A stretch of 64,000 bases of DNA, taken from assembly GCA_038040485.1 (NCBI GenBank), contig JBBPIE010000036.1, positions 1 to 64,000 of the forward strand, in the 5' to 3' direction. Origin of the DNA: Onstottus_B arcticum (lineage in GTDB: Bacteria; Acidobacteriota; Blastocatellia; UBA7656). The notes under the pieces were generated by a model that was not told the origin of the DNA, ran no database searches, and worked only from the letters and a program-made list of their open reading frames with translations. Positions 15,856 through 24,052 of this stretch are shown one piece after another. Position numbers and translations under genes: made by a program. Positions within the stretch are counted from its first letter, which is position 1, and each line of letters begins with the position of its first letter.

Positions 15856-17001
15856 CTACTGTTTTTTGGTCTCTTCGGTTATCTCGACGTTGAGCGTGTA
15901 ATCGCGGCCGTCGCGAACGATCTTTATTGAAGCTTTCGCGCCCGGTGCTTTGCTGGCAACGATGCGATTGAACTGGACGTAGGACGTGATCGGCTGGCCG
16001 TCGATCGAGGTGATCAAGTCGTCCTTTCTCAATCCCGCCCTGGCTGCCGGAGTTCCGCGCTCGGCGCGAACGACCAGCACTCCTTTGGAATCAGCCGGCA
16101 GTTTGTAGATGCCGCGAAGATCGGCGTCAACGTCGCGGGTTTCCACGCCGAGATAGCCGCGCGTAACCCGGCCGCGGTCGATGAGCTGAGGGAGGATCGC
16201 CTTGAGCGTGTTGACCGGTATCGAAAAGCTCAAGCCTTGCGAGCGCTCGAGCACAAGCGTGTTGATGCCCACGATCTTTCCTTGCGCATTGACCAGCGGG
16301 CCACCGGAATTTCCTGGATTGATCGCGGCGTCTGTTTGCAGGAAGTCATCGAACTGGCCGCCGAATCCGGTGCGACCCTTGGCGCTGACAATGCCCAGTG
16401 TGACGGTGTGATCCAGCCCGAGCGGGTTTCCGATGGCGATAACCCAATCGCCGACGCGCAGTGCGTCGCTGTCGCCGATCTCGGCCACCGGGAGCGCGGG
16501 CCCGCTGGGCACGATCTCGAGCAGCGCGATGTCCGTCGCCTCGTCGTAGCCCTTGATCGAAGCTGGAAACTGGCGACCGTCGTGCAGCGTAACCGTCACG
16601 CTGTTAACCAACTTGGGAGGCGCTGCTTGATCGCCCGCTCGCGGAGCGCGGCCGCGCCTCGGCTCGGAGTTTGAAATCAAGTGAAAGTTCGTTGCGATCA
16701 ACCCGCGCTGGTCGACGATGAAGCCGCTGCCCAGATTCTCGCCGCCTTCCGACAGCGATCTGATGTTGACCACGACCTGGTTGACTCGCTCGACGATTTC
16801 GGGAACGTCCAGCAGCACCGTTTTGGCCTGGCGGTCGGCTGCGGCAGCGGGTGTATTCGGCGAGCTTGCCGCCGGCTGATCTCGAAGATCAGTGTGTCTC
16901 GCCGCCAGCGCGGCGAGCGAGCCTCGAGCGGGCGATGCGCCTGCAAGCAGCAATCCCAGTAAAAAGACCGGAGCCGCTTTCGAACTGTGAAATCTAATCA
17001 T
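15856..17001 (-). CDS. htrA: HtrA/DegP-family periplasmic serine protease, one PDZ domain
   Basis: 381-aa exported protease for envelope protein quality control. It has a signal peptide (SKAAPVFLLGLLLAGASPARG), then a trypsin-like domain with the full triad visible in ATNFHLISNS (His), TDIALLEI (Asp) and AAINPGNSGGPLVNAQG (Ser). A single PDZ domain follows (about 285-375; RGYLGVETRDVDADLRGI, GTPAARAGLRKDDLITSIDGQPI). Loop LA holds an insertion with a Pro/Arg-rich stretch (RRGRAPRAGDQAAPPK). Its start overlaps the stop of the small upstream gene by 8 bp, and the next gene follows after 19 bp, so it lies in an operon. Confidence 0.92.
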   Translation of the reverse strand: MIRFHSSKAAPVFLLGLLLAGASPARGSLAALAARHTDLRDQPAASSPNTPAAAADRQAKTVLLDVPEIVERVNQVVVNIRSLSEGGENLGSGFIVDQRGLIATNFHLISNSEPRRGRAPRAGDQAAPPKLVNSVTVTLHDGRQFPASIKGYDEATDIALLEIVPSGPALPVAEIGDSDALRVGDWVIAIGNPLGLDHTVTLGIVSAKGRTGFGGQFDDFLQTDAAINPGNSGGPLVNAQGKIVGINTLVLERSQGLSFSIPVNTLKAILPQLIDRGRVTRGYLGVETRDVDADLRGIYKLPADSKGVLVVRAERGTPAARAGLRKDDLITSIDGQPITSYVQFNRIVASKAPGAKASIKIVRDGRDYTLNVEITEETKKQ

Positions 17002-17209
17002 TGCATTGACCTGAGGGTGTTATTTCGTCCTGTTCACCGGCGGCGGGAGCGCGTGATCGCGAGCCTCGAATGTTGCGCGCGGGTCCGAACCTCGGGCGAT
17101 TCCCTGAACGGACCATCTCGGCAAACAAGTCCACGTCGTAGTCGCACTCGCGCGACATCTCTTCGCGAATGGCGTGAAGTTCTTCGAGGAATCTTGGCTT
17201 GCGATACAT
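16994..17209 (-). CDS. small partner protein of the upstream PIN gene, possible antitoxin
   Basis: 71-aa protein beginning RKPRFLEELHAIREEMSREC and then DYDVDLFAEMVRSG, a pattern I associate with short genes paired with PIN-domain genes; this association is from memory and is not proven by the sequence. The C-terminal half is basic and low in structure. It lies directly downstream of the PIN gene (17311-17775) but is separated from it by an inverted heptamer array, and it overlaps the htrA start by 8 bp. It could be the antitoxin, or an independent small regulator. Confidence 0.6.
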   Translation of the reverse strand: MYRKPRFLEELHAIREEMSRECDYDVDLFAEMVRSGNRPRFGPARNIRGSRSRAPAAGEQDEITPSGQCND

Positions 17210-17213
17210 AAAA

Positions 17214-17304
17214 AGTGATTAGTAATGCGTGATCCGTGATCCGTGATGTTCGTCCGTACCTGATCCCCGTCTTGTCACGAATCACGGATCACGCATCACG
17301 AATC
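17214..17304. repeat. inverted heptamer array, GATCACG/GATCCGT family, between PIN gene and partner
   Basis: The left arm (17214-17248) is made of GTGATCC, GTGATCC, GTGATG units; the right arm (17275-17304) reads CACGAAT, CACGGAT, CACGCAT, CACGAAT. The arms are reverse complements around a loop of about 26 bp. It is the same family as the large array at 21652-21799. It occupies the space between a toxin gene and its presumed partner, so it was probably inserted into a former operon, or serves to uncouple expression. Confidence 0.85.
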
Positions 17305-17310
17305 TCTTTC

Positions 17311-17775
17311 TCAGAACTCCGCGCTGATCAAAAACTCCGGCGTTACGATCATCGGCACAAAGAACCCGCCGACAGTGTTGACCAACTGAACTCGAGACTG
17401 CCGGTAAAAGCTGGCGATGTGACCAAAGTCCCAAGTAACAAGCAAGTCGGCCTTGTTCACCGAGGCAATCGCAACATGCAAAGCGTCGGCGATGTACTTG
17501 CGGTGAAATATGCCGCGCGATACGTATCCTTCGGCGAGTATCGCGGCTTCTTCGCTGATCTCGTACTGGGGGACGTCGCGTATCAAGTTCAAGTACGCGG
17601 AGCGGCGAGGCTCGGCGCAGCGCTCCAACTCGCGCACGACCAGACTTGAAACATACGGTGTGTAGTCGCGAAGCTCGTGCTCCCACCATCTGATGGTCAA
17701 GTCACGGCGGAACGGCTCGTCGTTATCCAGGTACGCGCCGATCACCGATGTCTCGAGGTAGAGGTTCTTCTTCAT
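17311..17775 (-). CDS. PIN-domain ribonuclease, VapC-like toxin
   Basis: 154-aa PIN-domain protein, probably a metal-dependent RNase toxin. The first acidic residue is in NLYLETSVIGAYLDN (E/T of the PIN N-terminus with a Glu rather than the usual Asp in LYLETS), further acids occur in VVRELERC, and the C-terminal set in KYIADALHVAIASVNKADLLVTWDFGHI supplies D and the WDFGH segment where many PINs have TxDxD. ATG at 17775. The small downstream gene (16994-17209) is the probable antitoxin. The family usually needs four acidic residues for Mg2+ binding, which appear present. Confidence 0.85.
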   Translation of the reverse strand: MKKNLYLETSVIGAYLDNDEPFRRDLTIRWWEHELRDYTPYVSSLVVRELERCAEPRRSAYLNLIRDVPQYEISEEAAILAEGYVSRGIFHRKYIADALHVAIASVNKADLLVTWDFGHIASFYRQSRVQLVNTVGGFFVPMIVTPEFLISAEF

Positions 17776-17902
17776 AGCCCCGCCGCCGCCATTCTAGCAC
17801 AGCGGCATGGCCCGGAAGACATTTGTGAGAGAGTACGGACACGCTCGTTTGGCGTGCGGCACGGAGTTCGAAAAGGAACCCTACGAAGATGCTGTCTTTC
17901 TA

Positions 17903-19513
17903 TTACTGCTTCTCGGGGCTGGTGTGCGGTTGGAAGGAGAGCTGCGCTCTGGTGAAGTCGATAGTCACACGGAAGTTGCGGAGAAAGTCGCCTCCCAGTA
18001 TGCCGCTCTGCTCGAACCCGGACGTTTCGTTGATCGCGTTGAAGTCCATTACCAGCGCGCGCAGGTTCTTCTGCTGAAGATCGGCCACCTTGCAGTTGCG
18101 TATGAAGAGCATCTGCACGTTGTCAGTGACACCAGCCGCGCCGACCACGCTTACGGTTTGACCCTTGATGATCAGGTCATGCATCTTGAGCCGCTCGACC
18201 GCAGCCAGTGAGATCACCGACGAACTCGCGCCCGAGTCGAGTATCGCATTGATCATGTTGGCGCCGTCGAACTGGGTCTCTACGCTGATTAGCCCGTTCT
18301 GCGTTGTGCGAAAGGGCACGGTGGTGACGCCCGGCAACATTGCAACTTGAGTAGTCTTGTTGTCGTCCCGCTGCAGCCGCATCCGGTGTTCTTTGTAGTC
18401 AAGCTGGGTGAGAAAGTGCGAGAGTATCGACAACCCAATGAACCCATCCGCACGCTCAGCCAGCGGCCTTTCGGTGGAGCCGTGGAACGGACGCACGAAG
18501 CACGGGATCATCTTGACCTTCACTTCTCCGAGCTGAAGCCACTTGATCAAGCCGTAGACGATCGCGAACTTGCCGTCCCCGCCCAAACCCTGAGATTTCC
18601 CGCCGCGCGCAATCTCCTTAACACCTAACCGTTTGGCCGCCTCCTTGGACAGAACGGTAAACCCCGATCCGGTGTCTATCACGAAATTCGCGTCGCGGCC
18701 ATTCACTTTCAAGTTAATGTAGGGCCGGCGGTCGCTTCCAAGCAGGAATGGGATCTCGGCCGTGGTCGCGCCGGATATCTGATGCACTTGAGTCCCCGCC
18801 AACTGGCGGTAGAACGAAATCAGTCCTCGAATCCTATCGCGCCGGTCGGTGTCGGTTACGGGAGCAACGTCCAGGAAAAGCTCGTAAGCGTCCGCGGCTT
18901 CCTTGAAGTCCTCGACGCGAGACGATGCGCGCGCGTAGGTGATGATGAAGTCAGGTTCGTCGGGATCAAGGTTGTGCGCATAGAGCGACTTTATGCGTGA
19001 TTCCTTGAGTCGGCCTTCGTAGTAGTCGACTTCCGCCGAGCCGCCATACGCAAGCGCGTCCTTCGGGTCCAGGTCTATGGCCTGTTCAAGCTGAAACGCT
19101 CCTGCTGCGACAAAGCCTGACCTTAGCAGCGATGTGCCGGCAAGTGCGTGCGCCCGGGCGTTGCTCTTGTTGAGCTTGAGAACTTCGGCCGCTTCCTCCA
19201 GGCAGTGAAGATAGTCTCCCATCTTCAGGTAGGCGAACGAGGCACCTAACCGTGCCTGAATGTGCGTGGCATTCTTGTCGATGATTTCGCGATACAGAGC
19301 CAGGGCTTTTTCGAAGTTGCCCTTTCGAATTTCCTTGCGGCCCTGTCGTAGAATCTTGTCCGGGTTCGAAGCGCCTGCTGAGTCCTCAGAGAACGCAACG
19401 GCCATTGGTGCGAGGCCCGGCGATATGGCCAGTGTCGCGAGAGTAAGACAGAGAACCGCAACCATCGTGACCTGTCGCGGTATTTCAGAGCTCTTCACAC
19501 GGTTGACCTTCAT
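17903..19513 (-). CDS. secreted TPR protein with two retropepsin-like aspartyl protease domains
   Basis: About 536 aa. A signal peptide or anchor (VTMVAVLCLTLATLAIS) is followed by TPR repeats at about 55-230 (GRKEIRKGNFEKALALYREI, LGASFAYLKMGDYLHCLEEA, AYGGSAEVDYYEGRLKES) and two aspartyl protease-like domains with FVIDTGSGFTVLS (about 300) and AILDSGASSSVISL (about 440). Each domain also has a downstream hydrophobic-Gly motif (GFIGLSILSHFLTQLDY and SGILGGDFLRNFRVTIDF). A single-chain pair of retropepsin halves is like a pseudodimer of cellular pepsin. It starts with ATG 19513, overlapping by the ATGA junction with the preceding glycosylase gene, and has GGGGAGA upstream. Confidence 0.85.
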   Translation of the reverse strand: MKVNRVKSSEIPRQVTMVAVLCLTLATLAISPGLAPMAVAFSEDSAGASNPDKILRQGRKEIRKGNFEKALALYREIIDKNATHIQARLGASFAYLKMGDYLHCLEEAAEVLKLNKSNARAHALAGTSLLRSGFVAAGAFQLEQAIDLDPKDALAYGGSAEVDYYEGRLKESRIKSLYAHNLDPDEPDFIITYARASSRVEDFKEAADAYELFLDVAPVTDTDRRDRIRGLISFYRQLAGTQVHQISGATTAEIPFLLGSDRRPYINLKVNGRDANFVIDTGSGFTVLSKEAAKRLGVKEIARGGKSQGLGGDGKFAIVYGLIKWLQLGEVKVKMIPCFVRPFHGSTERPLAERADGFIGLSILSHFLTQLDYKEHRMRLQRDDNKTTQVAMLPGVTTVPFRTTQNGLISVETQFDGANMINAILDSGASSSVISLAAVERLKMHDLIIKGQTVSVVGAAGVTDNVQMLFIRNCKVADLQQKNLRALVMDFNAINETSGFEQSGILGGDFLRNFRVTIDFTRAQLSFQPHTSPEKQ

Positions 19514-20214
19514 TTCAAAATCTCCCCGGTCTTGGTGTACCACAAGAGCAAGTCTAACTCGTCGAAATCGATTCCGATGCTTTCGGCAAAGCGCTTCACC
19601 TTTTCTTCAATAGCGACATAGCCGTTCTTAGTCGCGGGCGGCTTGGGGCTGTCGATCACTTCCAACTCCGTCAGCCTGGCAAGCAGATGCTTGTCCAGTA
19701 TCGCATAACCGCGATAGCCGACGTTGCGAAGAAAATGGCTCGCTTCCTTGTAGCCCAGTCCGCGCACATCGCGATTGGCGGCGAAGAAGTCCCGCCGCTC
19801 GTCAGCACTCTCGAAGCTCCGAAGTTTCTCCCGAAGCTGCAAGCCGCAATGCGAGCGCAGATACTCGCGAGTCTCGAACACGTACGCCCCACGCGCATTC
19901 GGGAAGCGGTGCCTCCCGTCGAGCGCTTTTTGGATTCGCCGTTTCGAGCCGCTCATCAACACCGGCCGCACGCTCTCGACCGATCTCAAGCCCATACGAG
20001 CGCTGGCACCGGCGGTGAAGATGCAAAATGTCAATTCTTCAAACAGCTTCTCGTGGGAAGCGGTGCGCCCGACGTGGGCGAACTCGGACAGCCTGGCTCG
20101 GATTTCTCGGCGCTTCTGGTGGTAGACGCTTTTCAGTTGCTCGACATTCAAGCCGGTTGTCCCCTCGGCCTGCGCGCTCGTGACGATGATATGGCCGCAC
20201 CTACTGAATGTCAA
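19510..20214 (-). CDS. N-glycosylase/DNA lyase, Ogg2 (archaeal-type 8-oxoguanine DNA glycosylase) family
   Basis: 234-aa base-excision repair enzyme of the HhH-GPD superfamily. The hairpin-helix-hairpin region with catalytic Lys is GLGYKEASHFLRNVGYRG, followed by the catalytic Asp segment AILDKHLLARLTELEVID, as in Ogg2 proteins such as MJ0724. It removes 8-oxoguanine and cleaves the abasic site. The first codon is TTG at 20214; a second possible TTG is at about 20151 (LNVEQLKSVYHQKRRE), which begins the conserved region, so the true start is uncertain. It is translationally coupled to the aspartyl protease gene by an ATGA overlap; no functional link is known. Confidence 0.85.
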   Translation of the reverse strand: MTFSRCGHIIVTSAQAEGTTGLNVEQLKSVYHQKRREIRARLSEFAHVGRTASHEKLFEELTFCIFTAGASARMGLRSVESVRPVLMSGSKRRIQKALDGRHRFPNARGAYVFETREYLRSHCGLQLREKLRSFESADERRDFFAANRDVRGLGYKEASHFLRNVGYRGYAILDKHLLARLTELEVIDSPKPPATKNGYVAIEEKVKRFAESIGIDFDELDLLLWYTKTGEILK

Positions 20215-20362
20215 TCGTCAACAATGTTGCGATGAAGTTGGGAATCATTCGGCCCGACTATAGAGATCGGGGCTTCTGTCTCTTAGGTGGTTATCCCGGC
20301 CGCAGAGAAAAGTGGCTCGTTTGACCGGGAGTCAATCAAGCCGTTATAACTCAATAGAAACC

Positions 20363-21649
20363 ATGCGGACGACCTCGGTCACAACTGTAAACCTGACGAG
20401 TCGCGGGCCTGAAGAGAACCGGCAGGGCCACGCGGGTTTCGTTGATTATGCCGGTGTCGCGCTCGATTCTTTGCGCGCCAACAAGCTGCGCTCGTTTTTG
20501 ACTTTGCTCGGCATAATCATCGGCATCACCTCGATCATCTCGGTCATCTCGGTCATTCAGGGGCTCGACCACTACTGGAAGGCCAAGGTGTCAAACTTCG
20601 GCCCCAACACCTTTGTCATAACCCAGTTTCCCATCACCACCAACATCGACAAGCTCTTCGAGATGATCCGGCGCAACCCGGACATCGGCAACGACGTGGC
20701 GGACGCGATTCGGCGAGGCTGCACGGCTTGCGAAGCCGTCGGCGTCGAGACGCACAAAGAGGCGCGCGTAAAGTCCGGGCGGCAATCGGTTGAAAGCGTG
20801 GACATGGCCGGTATGACCCCGAACATCCTCGACATAGAACCTTTCGACATCGCGCTCGGCCGGACGATTCAAGATTGGGAGGAAGAGCATTCACGCTTTG
20901 TGACCTTCGTTGGATGGGAGATCGCCGATCGGCTGTTTCCGGGCGCCGACCCACTTGGACAGACCATTCAAATTGACGACCATCAGTACGTGATTGTCGG
21001 AGTGGCTGAGAAGAAAGGAACGGTTTTGGGGTTCTCGCGCGACAACTTCGCGAAGGTACCGTTGTCGACGTTTCAGAAGATCAACGGCTCTCGCAGGTCG
21101 GTGAACATATCAATCAAGGCTCGCGAAGGCCAGATGCAGCAGGCCGAGGACCAGGCACGACTGATAACTCGGTCTCAACACCACCTCGACTATCACGACG
21201 AGGATGACTTCGGGCTGATTACTTCGGAAGGCGTGAACGAGCTGTTTAATAATTTGACCAGCGTGATCTTTTCCGTGTCGATTTTTGTCGTCGGGATATC
21301 GCTGGTCGTCGGCGGTATCGTCATCATGAACATAATGCTGGTGTCTGTCGTCGAACGCACCAAGGAGATCGGCATAAGGAAAGCAGTCGGCGCCCGCCAA
21401 CAGGACGTGGTGAATCAGTTTATGGTCGAGTCGGTTGTGTTGTGCTGCGCAGGCGGAGTGGGCGGGATCGTATTTGCCTGGTGCATCTCGTGGGCACTCG
21501 CGCGGTTCACTCCGCTTCCGTCGTCTTTTCCGCTTTGGGCGCCGCTGGTTGCAATCACGCTTTCGACGATCATCGGAGTCTTCTTCGGAATCTATCCTGC
21601 TCGGCGCGCCGGCAGGCTTGATCCCATTGAGGCGCTTAGAGCGGAGTGA
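20363..21649 (+). CDS. FtsX/MacB-type ABC transporter permease
   Basis: Permease subunit of a lipoprotein- or peptide-exporting ABC transporter of the MacB/FtsX type, about 429 aa. First helix RANKLRSFLTLLGIIIGITSIISVISVI at about 30-60, a large periplasmic MacB_PCD region, then three helices in the C-terminal third (VSIFVVGISLVVGGIVIMNIMLVSVVERTKEIGIRKAVGARQQDV with the FtsX signature). I chose ATG 20363 over a GTG at 20312 because the conserved N-terminus begins nearby; ribosome sites are weak at both. The ATP-binding subunit is not in the window; a second permease follows after 155 bp. Confidence 0.85.
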   Translation: MRTTSVTTVNLTSRGPEENRQGHAGFVDYAGVALDSLRANKLRSFLTLLGIIIGITSIISVISVIQGLDHYWKAKVSNFGPNTFVITQFPITTNIDKLFEMIRRNPDIGNDVADAIRRGCTACEAVGVETHKEARVKSGRQSVESVDMAGMTPNILDIEPFDIALGRTIQDWEEEHSRFVTFVGWEIADRLFPGADPLGQTIQIDDHQYVIVGVAEKKGTVLGFSRDNFAKVPLSTFQKINGSRRSVNISIKAREGQMQQAEDQARLITRSQHHLDYHDEDDFGLITSEGVNELFNNLTSVIFSVSIFVVGISLVVGGIVIMNIMLVSVVERTKEIGIRKAVGARQQDVVNQFMVESVVLCCAGGVGGIVFAWCISWALARFTPLPSSFPLWAPLVAITLSTIIGVFFGIYPARRAGRLDPIEALRAE

Positions 21650-21651
21650 GA

Positions 21652-21799
21652 CGTGACGCGTGATTCGTGATGCGTGATGCGTGATGCGTGATCCGTGATG
21701 GGTCCGGGAGCGCGCTGATCACGAATCACGGATCACGAATCACGGATCACGGATCACGGATCACGAATCACGGATCACGAATCACGGATCACGGATCAA
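21652..21799. repeat. large inverted heptamer array, GATCACG/AATCACG family, between two permease genes
   Basis: The left arm (21652-21700) is GTGATTC, GTGATGC, GTGATGC, GTGATGC, GTGATCC, GTGATG. The right arm (21716-21799) consists of about twelve 7-bp units, mostly GATCACG and AATCACG. The two arms are complementary over about 50 bp around a 15-bp spacer, so an RNA would make a long hairpin. It lies between tandem ABC permease genes. Because 7 units equal 21 bp, the right arm stays open in the frame of the next gene, encoding an ITDHGSR-like repeat peptide. Confidence 0.93.
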
Positions 21800-21804
21800 C
21801 AGTC

Positions 21805-23073
21805 ATGAACCTTTCAGGTATAAGAGAGAACACAACGCTTGCGATGCAGTCGCTAGTAGTGAACAAGTTTCGCGCGGCGCTCACCATCCTGGGTGTGTTC
21901 ATCGGCGTGCTGGTCATAGTGGCGATGGCGGCAGTGCTGAACGGATTTCGTCAGTCGGTGCTGGACAACGCCGAGAGCTTCGGCACGCGCAACGCCTACG
22001 TTTGGCGCTACCCGTTTATCATGACCAGCAAACCCTCGGCTGAAATCCTCAACCGCAAGCCGCTCTCGCTCGAAGACGCACAGGCGATCGAGCGCGAAGT
22101 CCCAGCCGTCGAACACGTCTACGCGGGCATCGCGTACCAGATACCGATACCCGGCGAACTGCCGCAAGTCCCGCCGGAGGTTCGGTATCGCGACCGCGCG
22201 ATGATTCGATCGCAACTGATCGGGAACTACCCGGTGGCTGAACTGGTGATGAACGTGGCGTTAGCCGAAGGCCGCTACTTCAATGACGCCGAGAACCTGC
22301 ACCGGGCCTACGTGTGCGTGCTTGCGTTCAACGTCGTTGAAGCGCTCTTCCCAGTCGAAGACCCGATTGGCAAAACGATCAACGTTGGCGGACAGGACTT
22401 CACCGTGGTCGGAACTGTAAAAAAGCAAAAAGCCGGGCCGTTTGGCTCGGAGAACCGGGAGGACAACGATGTCTTCATTCCGTACTGGACGTTTCACAAG
22501 ATGTTCCCTTCAAAGGACGATCACTTTATCATCGTGCGAATGCGCGAGGGTCGGATGAGGGAAGGCATCGGCGGGATCGAGCAGGCGCTCCGCACGCGGC
22601 GCAACGTCCCGCTCGATAAAGAGAACAACTTCGAGATAGGAACGCCGGACTCTTTCATGACGACCTTCGACGACATAGTGGGCGCGGTCTTCGGCGTGAT
22701 GCTGATCATCTCGTCGATTGCGTTTATGGTCGGCGGCGTCGGCGTGATGAACATAATGCTGGTAGCCGTCACGGAACGCACGCGAGAGATCGGGATTCGA
22801 AAAGCACTTGGGGCTCGGCGAGCGGACATCACCTTGCAGTTTTTGACCGAAGCAGTGACGCTCACCGGAGCCGGTGGAGTAGCCGGTCTGTTGTTCGGAT
22901 GGCTGCTCGCGTGGATGGTGTCGACGATGGTGCCCGCGCTGCTGATGAAGATCCCACTATGGGCCGCGGCGTTTGGGTTCTTCGGGTCGGTTACGGTAGG
23001 AATAGTCTTCGGTTTGTGGCCAGCGATGAAAGCAGCGAGGCTGGATCCGATCACTGCGCTGCGTCACGAGTAG
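21805..23073 (+). CDS. FtsX/MacB-type ABC transporter permease (second copy)
   Basis: Second permease of the same family, about 422 aa, from ATG 21805. First helix VNKFRAALTILGVFIGVLVIVAMAAVLNGF, a MacB_PCD region, then VGGVGVMNIMLVAVTERTREIGIRKALGARRADI in the FtsX domain and VAGLLFGWLLAWMVSTMVP near the end. The frame is open further upstream, to 21688, but that part is only the translated heptamer array (RITDHGS repeats), so the ATG at the first conserved residues (MNLSGIRENTTLAMQSL) is preferred. The two permeases probably form a heterodimer with an ATPase encoded elsewhere. Confidence 0.9.
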   Translation: MNLSGIRENTTLAMQSLVVNKFRAALTILGVFIGVLVIVAMAAVLNGFRQSVLDNAESFGTRNAYVWRYPFIMTSKPSAEILNRKPLSLEDAQAIEREVPAVEHVYAGIAYQIPIPGELPQVPPEVRYRDRAMIRSQLIGNYPVAELVMNVALAEGRYFNDAENLHRAYVCVLAFNVVEALFPVEDPIGKTINVGGQDFTVVGTVKKQKAGPFGSENREDNDVFIPYWTFHKMFPSKDDHFIIVRMREGRMREGIGGIEQALRTRRNVPLDKENNFEIGTPDSFMTTFDDIVGAVFGVMLIISSIAFMVGGVGVMNIMLVAVTERTREIGIRKALGARRADITLQFLTEAVTLTGAGGVAGLLFGWLLAWMVSTMVPALLMKIPLWAAAFGFFGSVTVGIVFGLWPAMKAARLDPITALRHE

Positions 23074-23103
23074 TGCCATCCACCCAGCGCGTTCGTCAAA
23101 GGT

Positions 23104-23346
23104 TTACTTCATCCAGGAAGGCCGGGGATTCCCGTTCAAGAACCATTCTCCGAATGCGAGGAATCCCAGAAACGAGAGGATAACAACCAGATAGGCGATT
23201 TGAAGCTTCTTTCCCCGGACGACTTCTTTGTTATGAGTCCTGATCACACCTTCGTACTTTGAGTAGGTCTCTTGCGAAAGGCGCAACTGTTCCTTCTGGG
23301 TACCCAAAATCTCTTCAAGTAGCCGCACAACCCGGTCGTCATCCAT
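23104..23346 (-). CDS. small single-pass membrane protein downstream of mglA
   Basis: 80-aa protein with a charged helical N-terminal half (DDDRVVRLLEEILGTQKEQLRLSQETYSKYEGVI) likely forming a coiled coil, one membrane helix (about residues 50-67, IAYLVVILSFLGFLAFGEWFL) and a short basic tail. It lies 15 bp downstream of mglA on the same strand, so probably co-transcribed. It may tether or regulate the MglA/MglB polarity module at the membrane (inference from position). I do not recognise a family. Confidence 0.7.
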   Translation of the reverse strand: MDDDRVVRLLEEILGTQKEQLRLSQETYSKYEGVIRTHNKEVVRGKKLQIAYLVVILSFLGFLAFGEWFLNGNPRPSWMK

Positions 23347-23361
23347 ATCGGTTCCACGCGC

Positions 23362-23958
23362 CTATCCGCCGCCGCTGTTTTTTCGAAGCTCCAACAAGAC
23401 CTGCTTGGCGATCGCCTTCAACGTGTCGAATACCCCCACTCCTTTGTTGGCCACGCCTTCAAACATCGGTTCGTCCTTGCGAATCAACTCGGTCCTTAGC
23501 TCCTGTGGTGAAACGACGTTGGGCAGGTCGCGTTTGTTGAGCTGAAGCACGTAGGGCATCTTCATCAAGTCGTAGCCGTGCTGCTTCAGGTTCAGTTCCA
23601 GGTTGAACAGCGATTCGACGTTCGCATCCATTCGCTCGCGCTGCGAGTCCGCGACAAACACTACGCCGTCAACGCCCTTCAAGATCAGCTTGCGGCTCGC
23701 GTCATAGAAAACCTGGCCGGGCACAGTGTAGAGATGAAACCGCGTCTTGAAGCCGCGCACCGTTCCGAGATCGAGCGGCAGAAAGTCGAAGAACAACGTC
23801 CGGTCGGTTTCGGTAGCAAGGCTTATCAGCTTGCCTTTTGCCTGGGCGGAGGTCGAGTCGTAGATGTATTGCAGGTTTGTGGTCTTCCCACCAAGACCAG
23901 GCCCGTAATAAACGATCTTGCAGTTTATTTCTCGCGATGCGTAGTTGATGAACGTCAA
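23362..23958 (-). CDS. mglA: MglA-type Ras-like small GTPase
   Basis: 198-aa bacterial small GTPase of the MglA family, the switch that sets cell polarity and motility in Myxococcus and occurs widely in Acidobacteriota. P-loop GPGLGGKTTN at about residues 19-28, the switch region ETDRTLFFDFLPLDLG with the DFLP motif of the family, and base-recognition LQLNKRDLP (NKxD) at about 140. MTFINYASREINCKIVYYGPG is the typical family N-terminus; the start codon is TTG at 23958. Its upstream neighbour, mglB (24053-24544), is the GTPase-activating partner. Confidence 0.95.
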   Translation of the reverse strand: MTFINYASREINCKIVYYGPGLGGKTTNLQYIYDSTSAQAKGKLISLATETDRTLFFDFLPLDLGTVRGFKTRFHLYTVPGQVFYDASRKLILKGVDGVVFVADSQRERMDANVESLFNLELNLKQHGYDLMKMPYVLQLNKRDLPNVVSPQELRTELIRKDEPMFEGVANKGVGVFDTLKAIAKQVLLELRKNSGGG

Positions 23959-24052
23959 GGCTCGTATCCCTTATCGCTGGGCCGGGGAGTTCGGGGCTCG
24001 CCCCGGTCGACCTGGGGGTTCGGGGGCAGTCGCGAGCCTCACAGCACGGAGA

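Noticed and set aside
19510..19513. frameshift between aspartyl protease and glycosylase genes
   Set aside because: The ATGA junction is a normal start-stop overlap for translational coupling, and both proteins have complete domains.
21652..21799. CRISPR array
   Set aside because: The repeat unit is only 7 bp with no unique spacers, and the arms are inverted; no cas genes are near.
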